64,000 nucleotides of DNA from Tragulus kanchil (taxonomy: Eukaryota > Chordata > Mammalia > Artiodactyla > Tragulidae), in the NCBI GenBank assembly GCA_022376925.1, contig JAIOJX010000004.1, forward strand, positions 124,001 through 188,000, written 5' to 3'. The first letter of the stretch is position 1, and every line of letters begins with the position of its first letter. Positions 1 through 11,005 of this stretch are shown here, piece after piece. The translations under genes and the position numbers were made by a program. The notes beneath the pieces are model-generated. The model saw only the letters and a list, made by a program, of their open reading frames with translations, was not told the origin of the DNA and made no database searches.

Positions 1-550
1 AGAATCAGATGAGATAATACATAACAATAACAGTTAATGTTGCTGTTTTTAATGGACCATTCTGTTTTGTCTTTAATTTTCATGATAGCTAAATGAGAAA
101 GTTAACTATTGATATTCTGTGCTTAGTGTAAGGCCCATAGAGGTTAAATAGCACTCCTGAGTCACATTTCTGATTAGTGTTGGAGCCAGGCCCAGGAGTT
201 TTATTCTAGACCCTTCACCTTTGAATATTATTAGTTATAATCATCAAAAAAAAAAAAAAACCCAGCAAATGTCCTCAGCACTCAAGGAATAGTACAATAG
301 TATTGCTATATCATGTGAGGATACAAGAAAAACAGAATTCTAAACTTCATACCTCCAAATGTAGCTCCTTAGAATAAAAGTGCTTCTTTATTTTTGGTAG
401 AAGATCTGTCTCTGTCTCCCAGCCCAATGCTTTCTCTGCCGTGCCCTAAATTCCCCTCTGTCCCTTTTATGTTTCAGATTAGTGCCACTGACTGTCTCCA
501 GTCATGGCTCACTACTGCATAAGACATGAGCTGCGACTGGAAGTACTTAC
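1..550. other. Non-coding flank, possible intron of the candidate gene
   Basis: No recognisable coding exon or repeat family. There is a 17-bp A run at 246-262. If the exon at 551-620 is real, this is the start of its first intron. Confidence 0.3.
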
Positions 551-620
551 CTGCCTGGCAAGTCAGGATTAAGACAAGCAGTCCCCAAACAATTGTCAGT
601 CGAAGCATTGAGACAGCCAT
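551..620 (-). CDS. Candidate first coding exon encoding a signal peptide; gene not recognised
   Basis: Seen: an ATG at 620 opens a 23-codon reading frame that begins MAVSMLRLTIVWGLLVLIL and ends TCQA, followed by a split codon and a textbook splice donor (CAG|GTAAGT, with GT at 550-549). The peptide has a basic residue (Arg7), a hydrophobic core at about residues 8-19 and a small-residue end, as in a classical secretory signal peptide. A second in-frame Met lies at residue 5. The intron would be phase 1, and the rest of the gene would lie toward and beyond coordinate 1. No second exon could be identified in 1-550. Two TATA-like motifs lie 60-80 bp upstream, which fits a short 5' UTR. Known: many secreted proteins have such a TATA-driven first exon. 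I could not assign a family. A chance ORF is possible, but ATG, signal core, donor and TATA together argue against it. Confidence 0.5.
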
Positions 621-680
621 GTTTGTAGTAATGGGTATCGATGCAGATAAATTGTTCAGATACATCCGAAGTCTTGCTCC

Positions 681-700
681 ATTTATAGGATATTTATAGC
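681..700 (-). promoter_or_regulatory. Tandem TATA-like boxes upstream of the candidate exon
   Basis: Reading on minus, GCTATAAATA (700-691) is followed at once by TCCTATAAAT (690-681). With a usual 25-30 bp spacing, transcription would start near 655-670, leaving a 5' UTR of roughly 35-50 nt before the ATG at 620. The pairing of TATA, ATG, signal peptide and donor in the correct order supports a promoter. No expression evidence is available. Confidence 0.45.
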
Positions 701-892
701 TGACATCATCTTCTATGGAATTTAGGCTGTTGCATAAGATATCAGTACAGCTTGCTCTTGGATCTCTACAGACGAGCCCTGCCCTATCTTGCAAAGCAAG
801 AACTTTTGTTTGTTTTGTTTTTGAAGAAAAGAAAGGGCAGAAAAGTCTTCTTGGTTTTTTAAATATGTGTTTATAAATGGAACTGCAATTAT

Positions 893-928
893 GCCTTTTT
901 TTAAATTCTTTATTTTAAAGGTTTTACA
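893..928 (-). mobile_element. Ultra-short 5'-truncated L1 insertion (36 bp) with target-site duplication
   Basis: The insert carries only the last bases of the same L1 3' terminus seen at 41,351-41,390 (CTTTATTTTAAAGG on plus). It is flanked by the direct repeat TGCAATTAT at 884-892 and 929-937. A perfect 9-bp duplication around an L1 3' end indicates a target-primed insertion that stopped almost immediately. Confidence 0.6.
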
Positions 929-1151
929 TGCAATTATTCTTTTGGAGTTATTTCCATGCCAGTGCTGACACCTAGGTGGGGATCAGGCAGAATTGCTTTT
1001 CAGTGCTAAGGAACAAGCAACAAACCGGTTGATAAGGTGTGCCTACTCACCTTCCTCTGCACTCTGCTTCTTTCCCATGCTCTGAAGTAGTGACTTTGTC
1101 CCCATGTGGGCTTGCCCATTCACACCCATGGGCTGTGCTCATGCCCTTTAT

Positions 1152-3230
1152 TTTTCCTATGATAACATCCCTATTATCTCCCATTACTGCATCCCCACTT
1201 ATTCCTCAGGCTCAGATTCAGATGCCCACTCTATGCAAAATCTCCATCATGGGCATTCCACCCCATATCTCATGATTGCTCTATCACCTGTCATACCCCT
1301 CCTTGGGAACTTGGTTTCTTTGGGAACTAAATACTTTAATAGCTCTCTTCTCTGTTTAGCCTACAGATCTCTTAAGGGCAGATTATTTTCTTCACTTTCA
1401 AATTTTCATGGAGCCTAGGATAGTACTGGGCATTAGTCTCAGCTTTGATTTCACTTCCCTGGGAAGACTGTTCTGTTTCTCCCAGGAAGAGCTGACTGTT
1501 CTTATGTACCTAATAGGTACCCGCTTAAGCATATCCTATAACCATTTGTGTGCATACTCCTTGAGAGCAAGATTATCTTTTTCAGAGTTGAATATGTATT
1601 AATCAAGGTCTATAGAGAAAAAATTAAATTATGGCATTCAGTGAAAAGGAATATTGGTTTGAGATGCTATTATGTATCTCAGGCATGAAATACCCCTTCT
1701 TTCCTTTTGGAGAAAATAAAACTTGGTTCAAGTCTAGACGATACTGCTTATCCTGAGGAATACAATAAAACAGTTACCTGGAATAAAGACTTGGGGATGT
1801 TCCCTAAACTTACAGATTAACCAAAATGTATACATTGTGAGTGTCAGAGGATCCTTTTGCTAAATGGTGAAATTAACTGAGGTATAAAAGAAAAGGCATG
1901 TCCAGTGTCACGGGGCCAAGGCTAGGTCCTCTTACATTTCCATTTAGTACTTGAAAGTCATCAAGAAGCTCTTCTTGGATTCTTCCAGGACTTCTCAACC
2001 TATCCTCTGATTCTGTCTCTCCTATAAGAAGGGTTGGGACCTGGAGACAGTGTTCACAGTAGGAATATTTCAGCAAGTTAGATTTATGCCATCAGGGTCA
2101 TTGCTTAAGACTGAACACTGTGTTGTCCAAGAGGTTAATGGGGACATAACATTCAAGTTAGCCTGACATGGACCCTAACATGTGTCTGTATTTTCCTATG
2201 ATAACATCCCTATTATCTCCCATTACTGCATCCCCACTTATTCCTCAGGCTCAGATTCAGATGCCCACTCTATGCAAAATCTCCATCATGGGCATTCCAC
2301 CCCATATCTCATGATTGCTCTATCACCTGTCATACCCCTCCTTGGGAACTTGGTTTCTTTGGGAACTAAATACTTTAATAGCTCTCTTCTCTGTTTAGCC
2401 TACAGATCTCTTAAGGGCAGATTATTTTCTTCACTTTCAAATTTTCATGGAGCCTAGGATAGTACTGGGCATTAGTCTCAGCTTTGATTTCACTTCCCTG
2501 GGAAGACTGTTCTGTTTCTCCCAGGAAGAGCTGACTGTTCTTATGTACCTAATAGGTACCCGCTTAAGCATATCCTATAACCATTTGTGTGCATACTCCT
2601 TGAGAGCAAGATTATCTTTTTCAGAGTTGAATATGTATTAATCAAGGTCTATAGAGAAAAAATTAAATTATGGCATTCAGTGAAAAGGAATATTGGTTTG
2701 AGATGCTATTATGTATCTCAGGCATGAAATACCCCTTCTTTCCTTTTGGAGAAAATAAAACTTGGTTCAAGTCTAGACGATACTGCTTATCCTGAGGAAT
2801 ACAATAAAACAGTTACCTGGAATAAAGACTTGGGGATGTTCCCTAAACTTACAGATTAACCAAAATGTATACATTGTGAGTGTCAGAGGATCCTTTTGCT
2901 AAATGGTGAAATTAACTGAGGTATAAAAGAAAAGGCATGTCCAGTGTCACGGGGCCAAGGCTAGGTCCTCTTACATTTCCATTTAGTACTTGAAAGTCAT
3001 CAAGAAGCTCTTCTTGGATTCTTCCAGGACTTCTCAACCTATCCTCTGATTCTGTCTCTCCTATAAGAAGGGTTGGGACCTGGAGACAGTGTTCACAGTA
3101 GGAATATTTCAGCAAGTTAGATTTATGCCATCAGGGTCATTGCTTAAGACTGAACACTGTGTTGTCCAAGAGGTTAATGGGGACATAACATTCAAGTTAG
3201 CCCTGACATGGACCCTAACATGTGTCTGTA
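1152..3230. repeat. Tandem duplication 1 (shift 1,039 bp)
   Basis: A is 1,152-2,190 and B is 2,191-3,230, in unique non-coding DNA. The copies match except for one C missing in A at about 2,162, within 30 bp of the joint. About 3 bp of microhomology (TTT) is seen at the joint. Confidence 0.95.
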
Positions 3231-5324
3231 TTTGCCTGGGAAAAGCTATCTATTTATCTTACTTTGCACAAGCTTCAGGTCTGCAAGGCTTAATCAGCCC
3301 AGAGGGTGATATGTTTTTCTAATTCTTCACAAGAGCATTGTAGAGACAAAAAATCTGAACATTACAACCCAGGGGCTGCTGGTTTATCAAGGTTATCAGC
3401 TAAATGGGGCAGGCAAACAAGCCCATATGGCTCATTTAATGAAAAAATCAATGGCTATCAGGTGTCAGGTGTCAAAGAAATAGCAGTGCTTCTTTTTTTA
3501 AAATTCATTCCTGTTGAAGTATAGTTGATTTATAACATTGTGTTAGTTTTTGCTGTATAGCGAAGTGATGTTTCATTGCAATGAATCAGTTATACATACA
3601 CATATATCCAGTCTTTTTAGATTCTTTTTAGATTCCACCATATGGGTTATCACAGAGTACTGATTAGAGGTCCCTGTGCTATTAAGTAGGTCCTTACTGG
3701 TTATCTATTTTATATATAGTAGTGTGTATTTATGTCAATCCCTATATTCCAAATTATTCCTCTACCCTTTCCTTCAATGATAACCATAAACTTGTTTTCT
3801 ACATCTGGGACTCAATTTCTATTTTATAAATAAGTTCATTTGTATACTTTTTATTAGATTCTATAAATAACATCATGTATTTATCTTTCTCTGTCTGATT
3901 TACTTCACTCATTAGGCCAATCTTGAGAACCATCCATGTGAATTGCACTCTTTCATTCTTTTTTATGGCTGAGTAATACTCCATTGTAAATTATATTTAT
4001 ACACACACACACACACATATACACACCACATCTTCTTTATCCATTCCTCTGTTGATGGATATTTAGCTTGCTTCCATGTCTTGGGTATTATAAACCATGC
4101 TCTAGTGAACATTGGGCTGCATGAACTTTTTGCATTATGGTTTTCTCCAGATTTATGTCCAGGAATGGAATTGCTGGATCATACAGTAGTTCACTTATAG
4201 TTTTTTATGGAACCTCTATACTGTTCTCCATAGTGCTTAACTGACTGTGTTGTCCAAGAGGTTAATGGGGACATAACATTCAAGTTAGCCCTGACATGGA
4301 CCCTAACATGTGTCTGTATTTGCCTGGGAAAAGCTATCTATTTATCTTACTTTGCACAAGCTTCAGGTCTGCAAGGCTTAATCAGCCCAGAGGGTGATAT
4401 GTTTTTCTAATTCTTCACAAGAGCATTGTAGAGACAAAAAATCTGAACATTACAACCCAGGGGCTGCTGGTTTATCAAGGTTATCAGCTAAATGGGGCAG
4501 GCAAACAAGCCCATATGGCTCATTTAATGAAAAAATCAATGGCTATCAGGTGTCAGGTGTCAAAGAAATAGCAGTGCTTCTTTTTTTAAAATTCATTCCT
4601 GTTGAAGTATAGTTGATTTATAACATTGTGTTAGTTTTTGCTGTATAGCGAAGTGATGTTTCATTGCAATGAATCAGTTATACATACACATATATCCAGT
4701 CTTTTTAGATTCTTTTTAGATTCCACCATATGGGTTATCACAGAGTACTGATTAGAGGTCCCTGTGCTATTAAGTAGGTCCTTACTGGTTATCTATTTTA
4801 TATATAGTAGTGTGTATTTATGTCAATCCCTATATTCCAAATTATTCCTCTACCCTTTCCTTCAATGATAACCATAAACTTGTTTTCTACATCTGGGACT
4901 CAATTTCTATTTTATAAATAAGTTCATTTGTATACTTTTTATTAGATTCTATAAATAACATCATGTATTTATCTTTCTCTGTCTGATTTACTTCACTCAT
5001 TAGGCCAATCTTGAGAACCATCCATGTGAATTGCACTCTTTCATTCTTTTTTATGGCTGAGTAATACTCCATTGTAAATTATATTTATACACACACACAC
5101 ACACATATACACACCACATCTTCTTTATCCATTCCTCTGTTGATGGATATTTAGCTTGCTTCCATGTCTTGGGTATTATAAACCATGCTCTAGTGAACAT
5201 TGGGCTGCATGAACTTTTTGCATTATGGTTTTCTCCAGATTTATGTCCAGGAATGGAATTGCTGGATCATACAGTAGTTCACTTATAGTTTTTTATGGAA
5301 CCTCTATACTGTTCTCCATAGTGC
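3156..5324. repeat. Tandem duplication 2 (shift 1,088 bp)
   Basis: A is 3,156-4,236 and B is 4,244-5,324, separated by 7 extra bases (4,237-4,243). These resemble a gapped version of 3,144-3,155. The pair includes part of an old L1. Confidence 0.95.
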
Positions 5325-5810
5325 CTGCATCAGTTTACATTCCCACTGGCTGTGTAGGAGAATTCCCTTTCCTGTAGACACTCTCCAGCATCTATCATTT
5401 GTAGAATATTTTGATGATAACTATTCTGACATGCATGAGGTGATACCTCATTTTAGTTTTGATTGGCATTTATCTGATAATTAGTCATGCTGAGCATCTT
5501 TTCATGTATTTTTTAGCTATCTGTATGTCCTCTTTAGAGAAATGTCTACTATTTAGGTCTTCCATCCATTTTTTTGAATTTTTTTTTGATATGGAGTTGT
5601 AGGAGCTTTTTTTATATTTTGGAGATTAATCCTTTGTTGGTTGCTTCATTTGAAAATGTTTTTTCCTACTCTATGGATTGTCTTTTCATTTTTATGGTTT
5701 ACTTTGCTATGCAACAGTTTTTAAATTTAATTAGGTTCTATTTGCTTATTTTGGCTTTTATTTTCTTTACTCTAGGTGGTAGATCAAAACAGATCTTGCC
5801 ATAATTTATG
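3500..5810 (-). mobile_element. Old L1 3' part (ORF2 C-terminus and 3' UTR)
   Basis: On minus the translated segment beginning MEYYSAIKKNE (3,984-3,799, repeated at 5,072-4,887) is the conserved C-terminal end of L1 ORF2. The 3' UTR lies at lower coordinates (from about 3,500). More upstream ORF2 sequence follows to about 5,810, broken by stops and frameshifts. A (CA)n run sits inside it at about 4,002-4,017. Duplication 2 inflates its length by about 1.09 kb. Confidence 0.85.
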
Positions 5811-6148
5811 TCAGAGACAATAGCTGACTTCTATTCCTGGCACTACCTCTGATTAGATGCTCTCTGGGCCTGATACTATTTTCTCTTTTGTGTTTTTATC
5901 ACTTCTCTTCTTTCAGTTGATTCCTTTTACTATCAAAGTTCAGCTAAAATGCCTCTCTCTCTTGTCTCTCTCTCTCTTTTTTTTGGTGAAAACTTTTCAT
6001 AATCCTCTAATCCAATTTATATTCTTCTGTTAGAATCTTTTATACATTCTATATTCTTCCTTCTTAGCACTAAAACATTTTTTGTTTATTTTAATGACTC
6101 TCTTCCCACAAAATGTTAAAATCTGGTCTATGCTGTTCTCTGAGATCT

Positions 6149-6468
6149 AATTTTTTTTCTTTTTTTAAAAAGAGAACTGTGCAATGTGTGTGTGTGTGTG
6201 TGTGTGTGTGTGGCCATTTCTATTGGTCTTTCATTTATTTATTTCTATCCATCTTTGTTCTTTGACCTGTGTGGGCCTCCCATCACTGCAGCCCCTCTTG
6301 CCACAGAGCGCTGGCTCTGGGTGCATGTGCTTCAAAGCTCTGGCTCAGTAGTTGGATACATCGAGTCAGCCGCTCCACTGCATGTGGCATCCTCCCAGGC
6401 CAGGTATCGAATGGGAGTCCCTTGCAGTGCAAGGCGGTGTCCCCACCAACTGGACCACCAGGGAAGCC
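6149..6468 (-). mobile_element. CHR-2-derived SINE, copy in duplication 3 A
   Basis: The tRNA-like head lies at the right end (GGGCTTCCCTGGTGGTCC on minus), followed by a CHR-2-like body. A T-rich and (GT)n tail is at the left (6,150-6,212). Target-site duplication CTGAGATCT is at 6,140-6,148 and 6,469-6,477. The identical copy at 7,326-7,645 results from the duplication, not from a second insertion. Confidence 0.85.
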
Positions 6469-7325
6469 CTGAGATCTGACTTTTAGGATAGTGCCTTACA
6501 CATAAAAGATACCCACCAATATTTACTGAATATATGAATTAATAATTTTCAGAAAAGCATGGATTCATGTAATATTCCTATCAGTTATCTGTGGGACCCC
6601 CCAGGTGACTGAAATTGCTCTGTCTCATATTCTTCATATGTGGCATTGAATCATAACTTCCTGCCTATTTATCTGTACTATCTTAAGGACGTAACAGATA
6701 AAATGCCTGGTAAACTGTAAAGAACATTTAATGTGTGCAATATTAAAAGCATTTAAGAAATTGTGACTTAACCTCTACTGGCATAAACAAATGAATCTGA
6801 CTTTAGGTAGAGGGGAAATTGAGATCTTGAAAGACAGTTCCACCCAAGCTGGAAACAGGTTATGGGGACTTTCTTCTAGAATACTGTTCTAGTTTGACAT
6901 GAGATATGACAATACAAGGAATACAGCATGATTCAGTTCTTGTGAATATTTCCATGCATAAGTGAAAATCAGAATTCTTTATTTTGGTTTGAAAACAAAT
7001 AGCTGACTTCTATTCCTGGCACTACCTCTGATTAGATGCTCTCTGGGCCTGATACTATTTTCTCTTTTGTGTTTTTATCACTTCTCTTCTTTCAGTTGAT
7101 TCCTTTTACTATCAAAGTTCAGCTAAAATGCCTCTCTCTTGTCTCTCTCTCTCTTTTTTTTGGTGAAAACTTTTCATAATCCTCTAATCCAATTTATATT
7201 CTTCTGTTAGAATCTTTTATACATTCTATATTCTTCCTTCTTAGCACTAAAACATTTTTTGTTTATTTTAATGACTCTCTTCCCACAAAATGTTAAAATC
7301 TGGTCTATGCTGTTCTCTGAGATCT

Positions 7326-7645
7326 AATTTTTTTTCTTTTTTTAAAAAGAGAACTGTGCAATGTGTGTGTGTGTGTGTGTGTGTGTGTGGCCATTTCTAT
7401 TGGTCTTTCATTTATTTATTTCTATCCATCTTTGTTCTTTGACCTGTGTGGGCCTCCCATCACTGCAGCCCCTCTTGCCACAGAGCGCTGGCTCTGGGTG
7501 CATGTGCTTCAAAGCTCTGGCTCAGTAGTTGGATACATCGAGTCAGCCGCTCCACTGCATGTGGCATCCTCCCAGGCCAGGTATCGAATGGGAGTCCCTT
7601 GCAGTGCAAGGCGGTGTCCCCACCAACTGGACCACCAGGGAAGCC
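7326..7645 (-). mobile_element. Same SINE, copy in duplication 3 B
   Basis: Near-identical to 6,149-6,468, with the same insertion site and the same (GT)n. It is therefore a duplicate of one insertion event. Confidence 0.85.
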
Positions 7646-8225
7646 CTGAGATCTGACTTTTAGGATAGTGCCTTACACATAAAAGATACCCACCAATATT
7701 TACTGAATATATGAATTAATAATTTTCAGAAAAGCATGGATTCATGTAATATTCCTATCAGTTATCTGTGGGACCCCCCAGGTGACTGAAATTGCTCTGT
7801 CTCATATTCTTCATATGTGGCATTGAATCATAACTTCCTGCCTATTTATCTGTACTATCTTAAGGACATAACAGATAAAATGCCTGGTAAACTGTAAAGA
7901 ACATTTAATGTGTGCAATATTAAAAGCATTTAAGAAATTGTGACTTAACCTCTACTGGCATAAACAAATGAATCTGACTTTAGGTAGAGGGGAAATTGAG
8001 ATCTTGAAAGACAGTTCCACCCAAGCTGGAAACAGGTTATGGGGACTTTCTTCTAGAATACTGTTCTAGTTTGACATGAGATATGACAATACAAGGAATA
8101 CAGCATGATTCAGTTCTTGTGAATATTTCCATGCATAAGTGAAAATCATCAGAATTCTTTTCTCAGGTTGGACATGCTTGTAGTCTAGGTTGGAAATCTC
8201 AGAGAGATATCTTGATGTATGTGAC

Positions 8226-8460
8226 TAAAAGCATGAACTTTGTGATCAGATGACTGGATTAGAGTTTCAGATGGCCACTTACAAGTTGTATGTCTGTGTG
8301 ATCTTCAAGAATATTTAGTTTTTTTATGCTTTGGATCCAGTGTCTACAAAATGGGAACACTGTTATCTCTCAGGGTTGTTATGAGGATTGGATGAAGAAA
8401 CACATGCAAACAGCACAGTATCTTCTATATACTAGGTTAAAAATAAATGGCAAACCTTGG
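8226..8460 (+). mobile_element. MIR SINE (ancient)
   Basis: Matches the MIR layout: a GACT-type head, the conserved CACTTAC..AGTTGT..GTGTGATCTTC core, then ACAAAATGGGAAC and GGTTGTTATGAGGATT. It is repeated at about 9,381-9,617 by duplication 4. Confidence 0.75.
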
Positions 8461-8594
8461 ATTGTCCTAGAGGAGGAGTGACAGCCATAGAATCAGTATT
8501 AGGGATAATAATAAAACACCAACAACAATAGTAATAGTAGTAGGCTAATTTTGTTAACTCTGGCCAGGTATCAAATTAGATGAACTGTATCAGC

Positions 8595-8740
8595 AGAGCT
8601 ATTGAGAGGCTACCATTATTATCCTAACTTTATATAAGGAATTTCAAGCTTGGAGAAGTTAAGTAATTTTCCTAGCATTATAAACCATGTATGAGCCAGA
8701 GCAAGGGACTGAACTCAAGGACATGTGATTTCTAAGTCTG
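8595..8740 (-). mobile_element. MIR fragment, reverse orientation
   Basis: Reads as the reverse complement of the MIR core: ATTATTATCCTAACTTTATA, then GGAGAAGTTAAGTAATTTTCC and an AACTCAAGG-type segment. It lies in opposite orientation to the MIR just upstream and is repeated at about 9,751-9,896. Confidence 0.6.
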
Positions 8741-8744
8741 TACA

Positions 8745-8925
8745 CGTTTTTTAAGCACAATTTTTATGGGAGTATATTTGATTTACAATGTTGTGTTAGT
8801 GTCTTCTGCACAGCGAAGTGAATCAGTTATGCATATATGTGTATCCACTTTTTTAGATTCTTTTCACATATAGGTCATTACAGAGTACTGAGAGAGTTCC
8901 CTGTCAAAGTCTGTGCTTTGAACTA
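8745..8925 (-). mobile_element. Short L1 3' UTR fragment
   Basis: Similar to the L1 3' UTR at about 3,500-3,690: TTGATTTACAATGTTGTGTT, an AGCGAAGTGA-like motif and the TCATTACAGAGTACTGAGAG segment. It is repeated at 9,901-10,080 by duplication 4. Confidence 0.65.
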
Positions 8926-10331
8926 TTAGATTATTTGTGACTGAAATTGCTCTGTCTCATATTCTTCATATGTGGCATTGAATCATAACTTCCTGCCTAT
9001 TTATCTGTACTATCTTAAGGACGTAACAGATAAAATGCCTGGTAAACTGTAAAGAACATTTAATGTGTGCAATATTAAAAGCATTTAAGAAATTGTGACT
9101 TAACCTCTACTGGCATAAACAAATGAATCTGACTTTAGGTAGAGGGGAAATTGAGATCTTGAAAGACAGTTCCACCCAAGCTGGAAACAGGTTATGGGGA
9201 CTTTCTTCTAGAATACTGTTCTAGTTTGACATGAGATATGACAATACAAGGAATACAGCATGATTCAGTTCTTGTGAATATTTCCATGCATAAGTGAAAA
9301 TCATCAGAATTCTTTTCTCAGGTTGGACATGCTTGTAGTCTAGGTTGGAAATCTCAGAGAGATATCTTGATGTATGTGACTAAAAGCATGAACTTTGTGA
9401 TCAGATGACTGGATTAGAGTTTCAGATGGCCACTTACAAGTTGTATGTCTGTGTGATCTTCAAGAATATTTAGTTTTTTTATGCTTTGGATCCAGTGTCT
9501 ACAAAATGGGAACACTGTTATCTCTCAGGGTTGTTATGAGGATTGGATGAAGAAACACATGCAAACAGCACAGTATCTTCTATATACTAGGTTAAAAATA
9601 AATGGCAAACCTTGGATTGTCCTAGAGGAGGGAGTGACAGCCATATAATCAGTATTAGGGATAATAATAAAACACCAACAACAATAGTAATAGTAGTAGG
9701 CTAATTTTGTTAACTCTGGCCAGGTATCAAATTAGATGAACTGTATCAGCAGAGCTATTGAGAGGCTACCATTATTATCCTAACTTTATATAAGGAATTT
9801 CAAGCTTGGAGAAGTTAAGTAATTTTCCTAGCATTATAAACCATGTATGAGCCAGAGCAAGGGACTGAACTCAAGGACATGTGATTTCTAAGTCTGTACA
9901 CGTTTTTTAAGCACAATTTTTATGGGAGTATATTTGATTTACAATGTTGTGTTAGTGTCTTCTGCACAGCGAAGTGAATCAGTTATGCATATATGTGTAT
10001 CCACTTTTTTAGATTCTTTTCACATATAGGTCATTACAGAGTACTGAGAGAGTTCCCTGTCAAAGTCTGTGCTTTGAACTATTAGATTATTTGCACTGGC
10101 CCATGTTCAGTGTTTCTGGTGAAAACCATGACTCAGGCAAGGAGTCCTGCAGTCATTAGCCTGTTTCTGTAAATTCATCTGTATCTGCTCTGTTTTCCCC
10201 ATTAATCTCTAGACTTCCCATTGACCTGCATCATTCATTTCTGAGTACCTCAGTTTGATGTATTAACAATACAGGCTACAGAGTACCTTCTCATTGCTTG
10301 GCAGAAAGCGAACTGAAGATAAGGCTGCAGA

Positions 10332-10515
10332 ATTAAATACAGGATGCCTCATTAAATTTGATCTTCAGATAAAGAGTGAGTAATTACTTTTACTATAAGT
10401 ATGTCTCAAATATTCCACAGGACATATATTACTAAGAGAAATTTTGTTGCTTATCTGAAATTTAAATTTAGCTAGGTACCCTGTAGTTTTGTTTTTTAAA
10501 TCTGGTAACTCTACC
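10332..10515. mobile_element. Palindromic DNA-transposon-like element (MITE)
   Basis: The left half (from TACAGGATGCCT to ACTATAAGTATGTCTC) is repeated imperfectly as the reverse complement in the right half (AGGACATATATTACTAAG to AGGTACCCTGTAGTT). The two arms meet at about 10,425. This long inverted repeat, with no coding sequence, fits an old non-autonomous mammalian DNA transposon. I recognise the type but am not certain of its Repbase name. Confidence 0.6.
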
Positions 10516-10639
10516 TAGAGAGGCCCTCATCAGTGCTTTCTTACATTAAACCTCAGATCAGAGAGTAAAGGATAGAATGGAGAAGGAATCAAAGAAATGA
10601 TTAGAAGATAGTATGTGAGATATTAAAATCATATATGGA

Positions 10640-10900
10640 GGGGCTTCCCTGGTGGTCCAGTGGGTAAGGACACTGCCTTGCAGTGCAAGGGGCACCCGTT
10701 TGATCACTGGCCTGGGAAGATCCCACATGCTGTGGAGTGGCTGAATTCATGTGTCCAACTACCAAGTCGGAGCTCTGGAGTGCATGCACCCAGAACTGGT
10801 GCTCTGCAACGAGAGAGGCCACTGGGATGGGAGGCCCACACAGGCCAAAAAACAAAGATGGAAATGAATGAAAGATCAATAAAAGTGGCCCTCCCCTAAA
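10640..10900 (+). mobile_element. CHR-2-derived SINE with perfect 15-bp target-site duplication
   Basis: Flanked by AAAATCATATATGGA at 10,625-10,639 and 10,901-10,915. The head is tRNA-like, with GGTCCAGTGGGTAAGGAC and a degenerate B-box. The tail ends near AGTGGCCCTCCCCTAA rather than in a long A run. This copy is not in a duplicated block, so it is a clean single insertion. Confidence 0.9.
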
Positions 10901-11005
10901 AAAATCATATATGGAAAGTGGAAGTTACTGAAAAGCCCCAGTTCCCCTTTAATATCATTTCTCCAGCATATTTAACCCCTGTGTTCCTTATAAGGAAATT
11001 ATTAG

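Larger units (their letters stand above)
5819..8160. repeat. Tandem duplication 3 (shift 1,177-1,179 bp)
   Basis: A is 5,819-6,980 and B is 6,998-8,160. A 17-bp non-matching filler (6,981-6,997) lies between. A lacks one ATC unit 10-13 bp from its end, and B lacks one CT in the CT-rich run near 7,138. Both carry the same SINE with the same (GT)n. Confidence 0.95.
7782..10092. repeat. Tandem duplication 4 (shift 1,155-1,156 bp), chained to duplication 3
   Basis: A is 7,782-8,936 and B is 8,937-10,092. The start of A overlaps B of duplication 3, so 6,605-6,980, 7,782-8,160 and 8,937-9,310 are three versions of one stretch. A few differences exist (one G insertion near 9,628 and one G/T change beside it). 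Confidence 0.95.

Noticed and set aside
3799..3984. 61-codon ORF beginning MEYYSAIKK as a small protein
   Set aside because: This is the conserved tail of L1 ORF2 in an old fragment.
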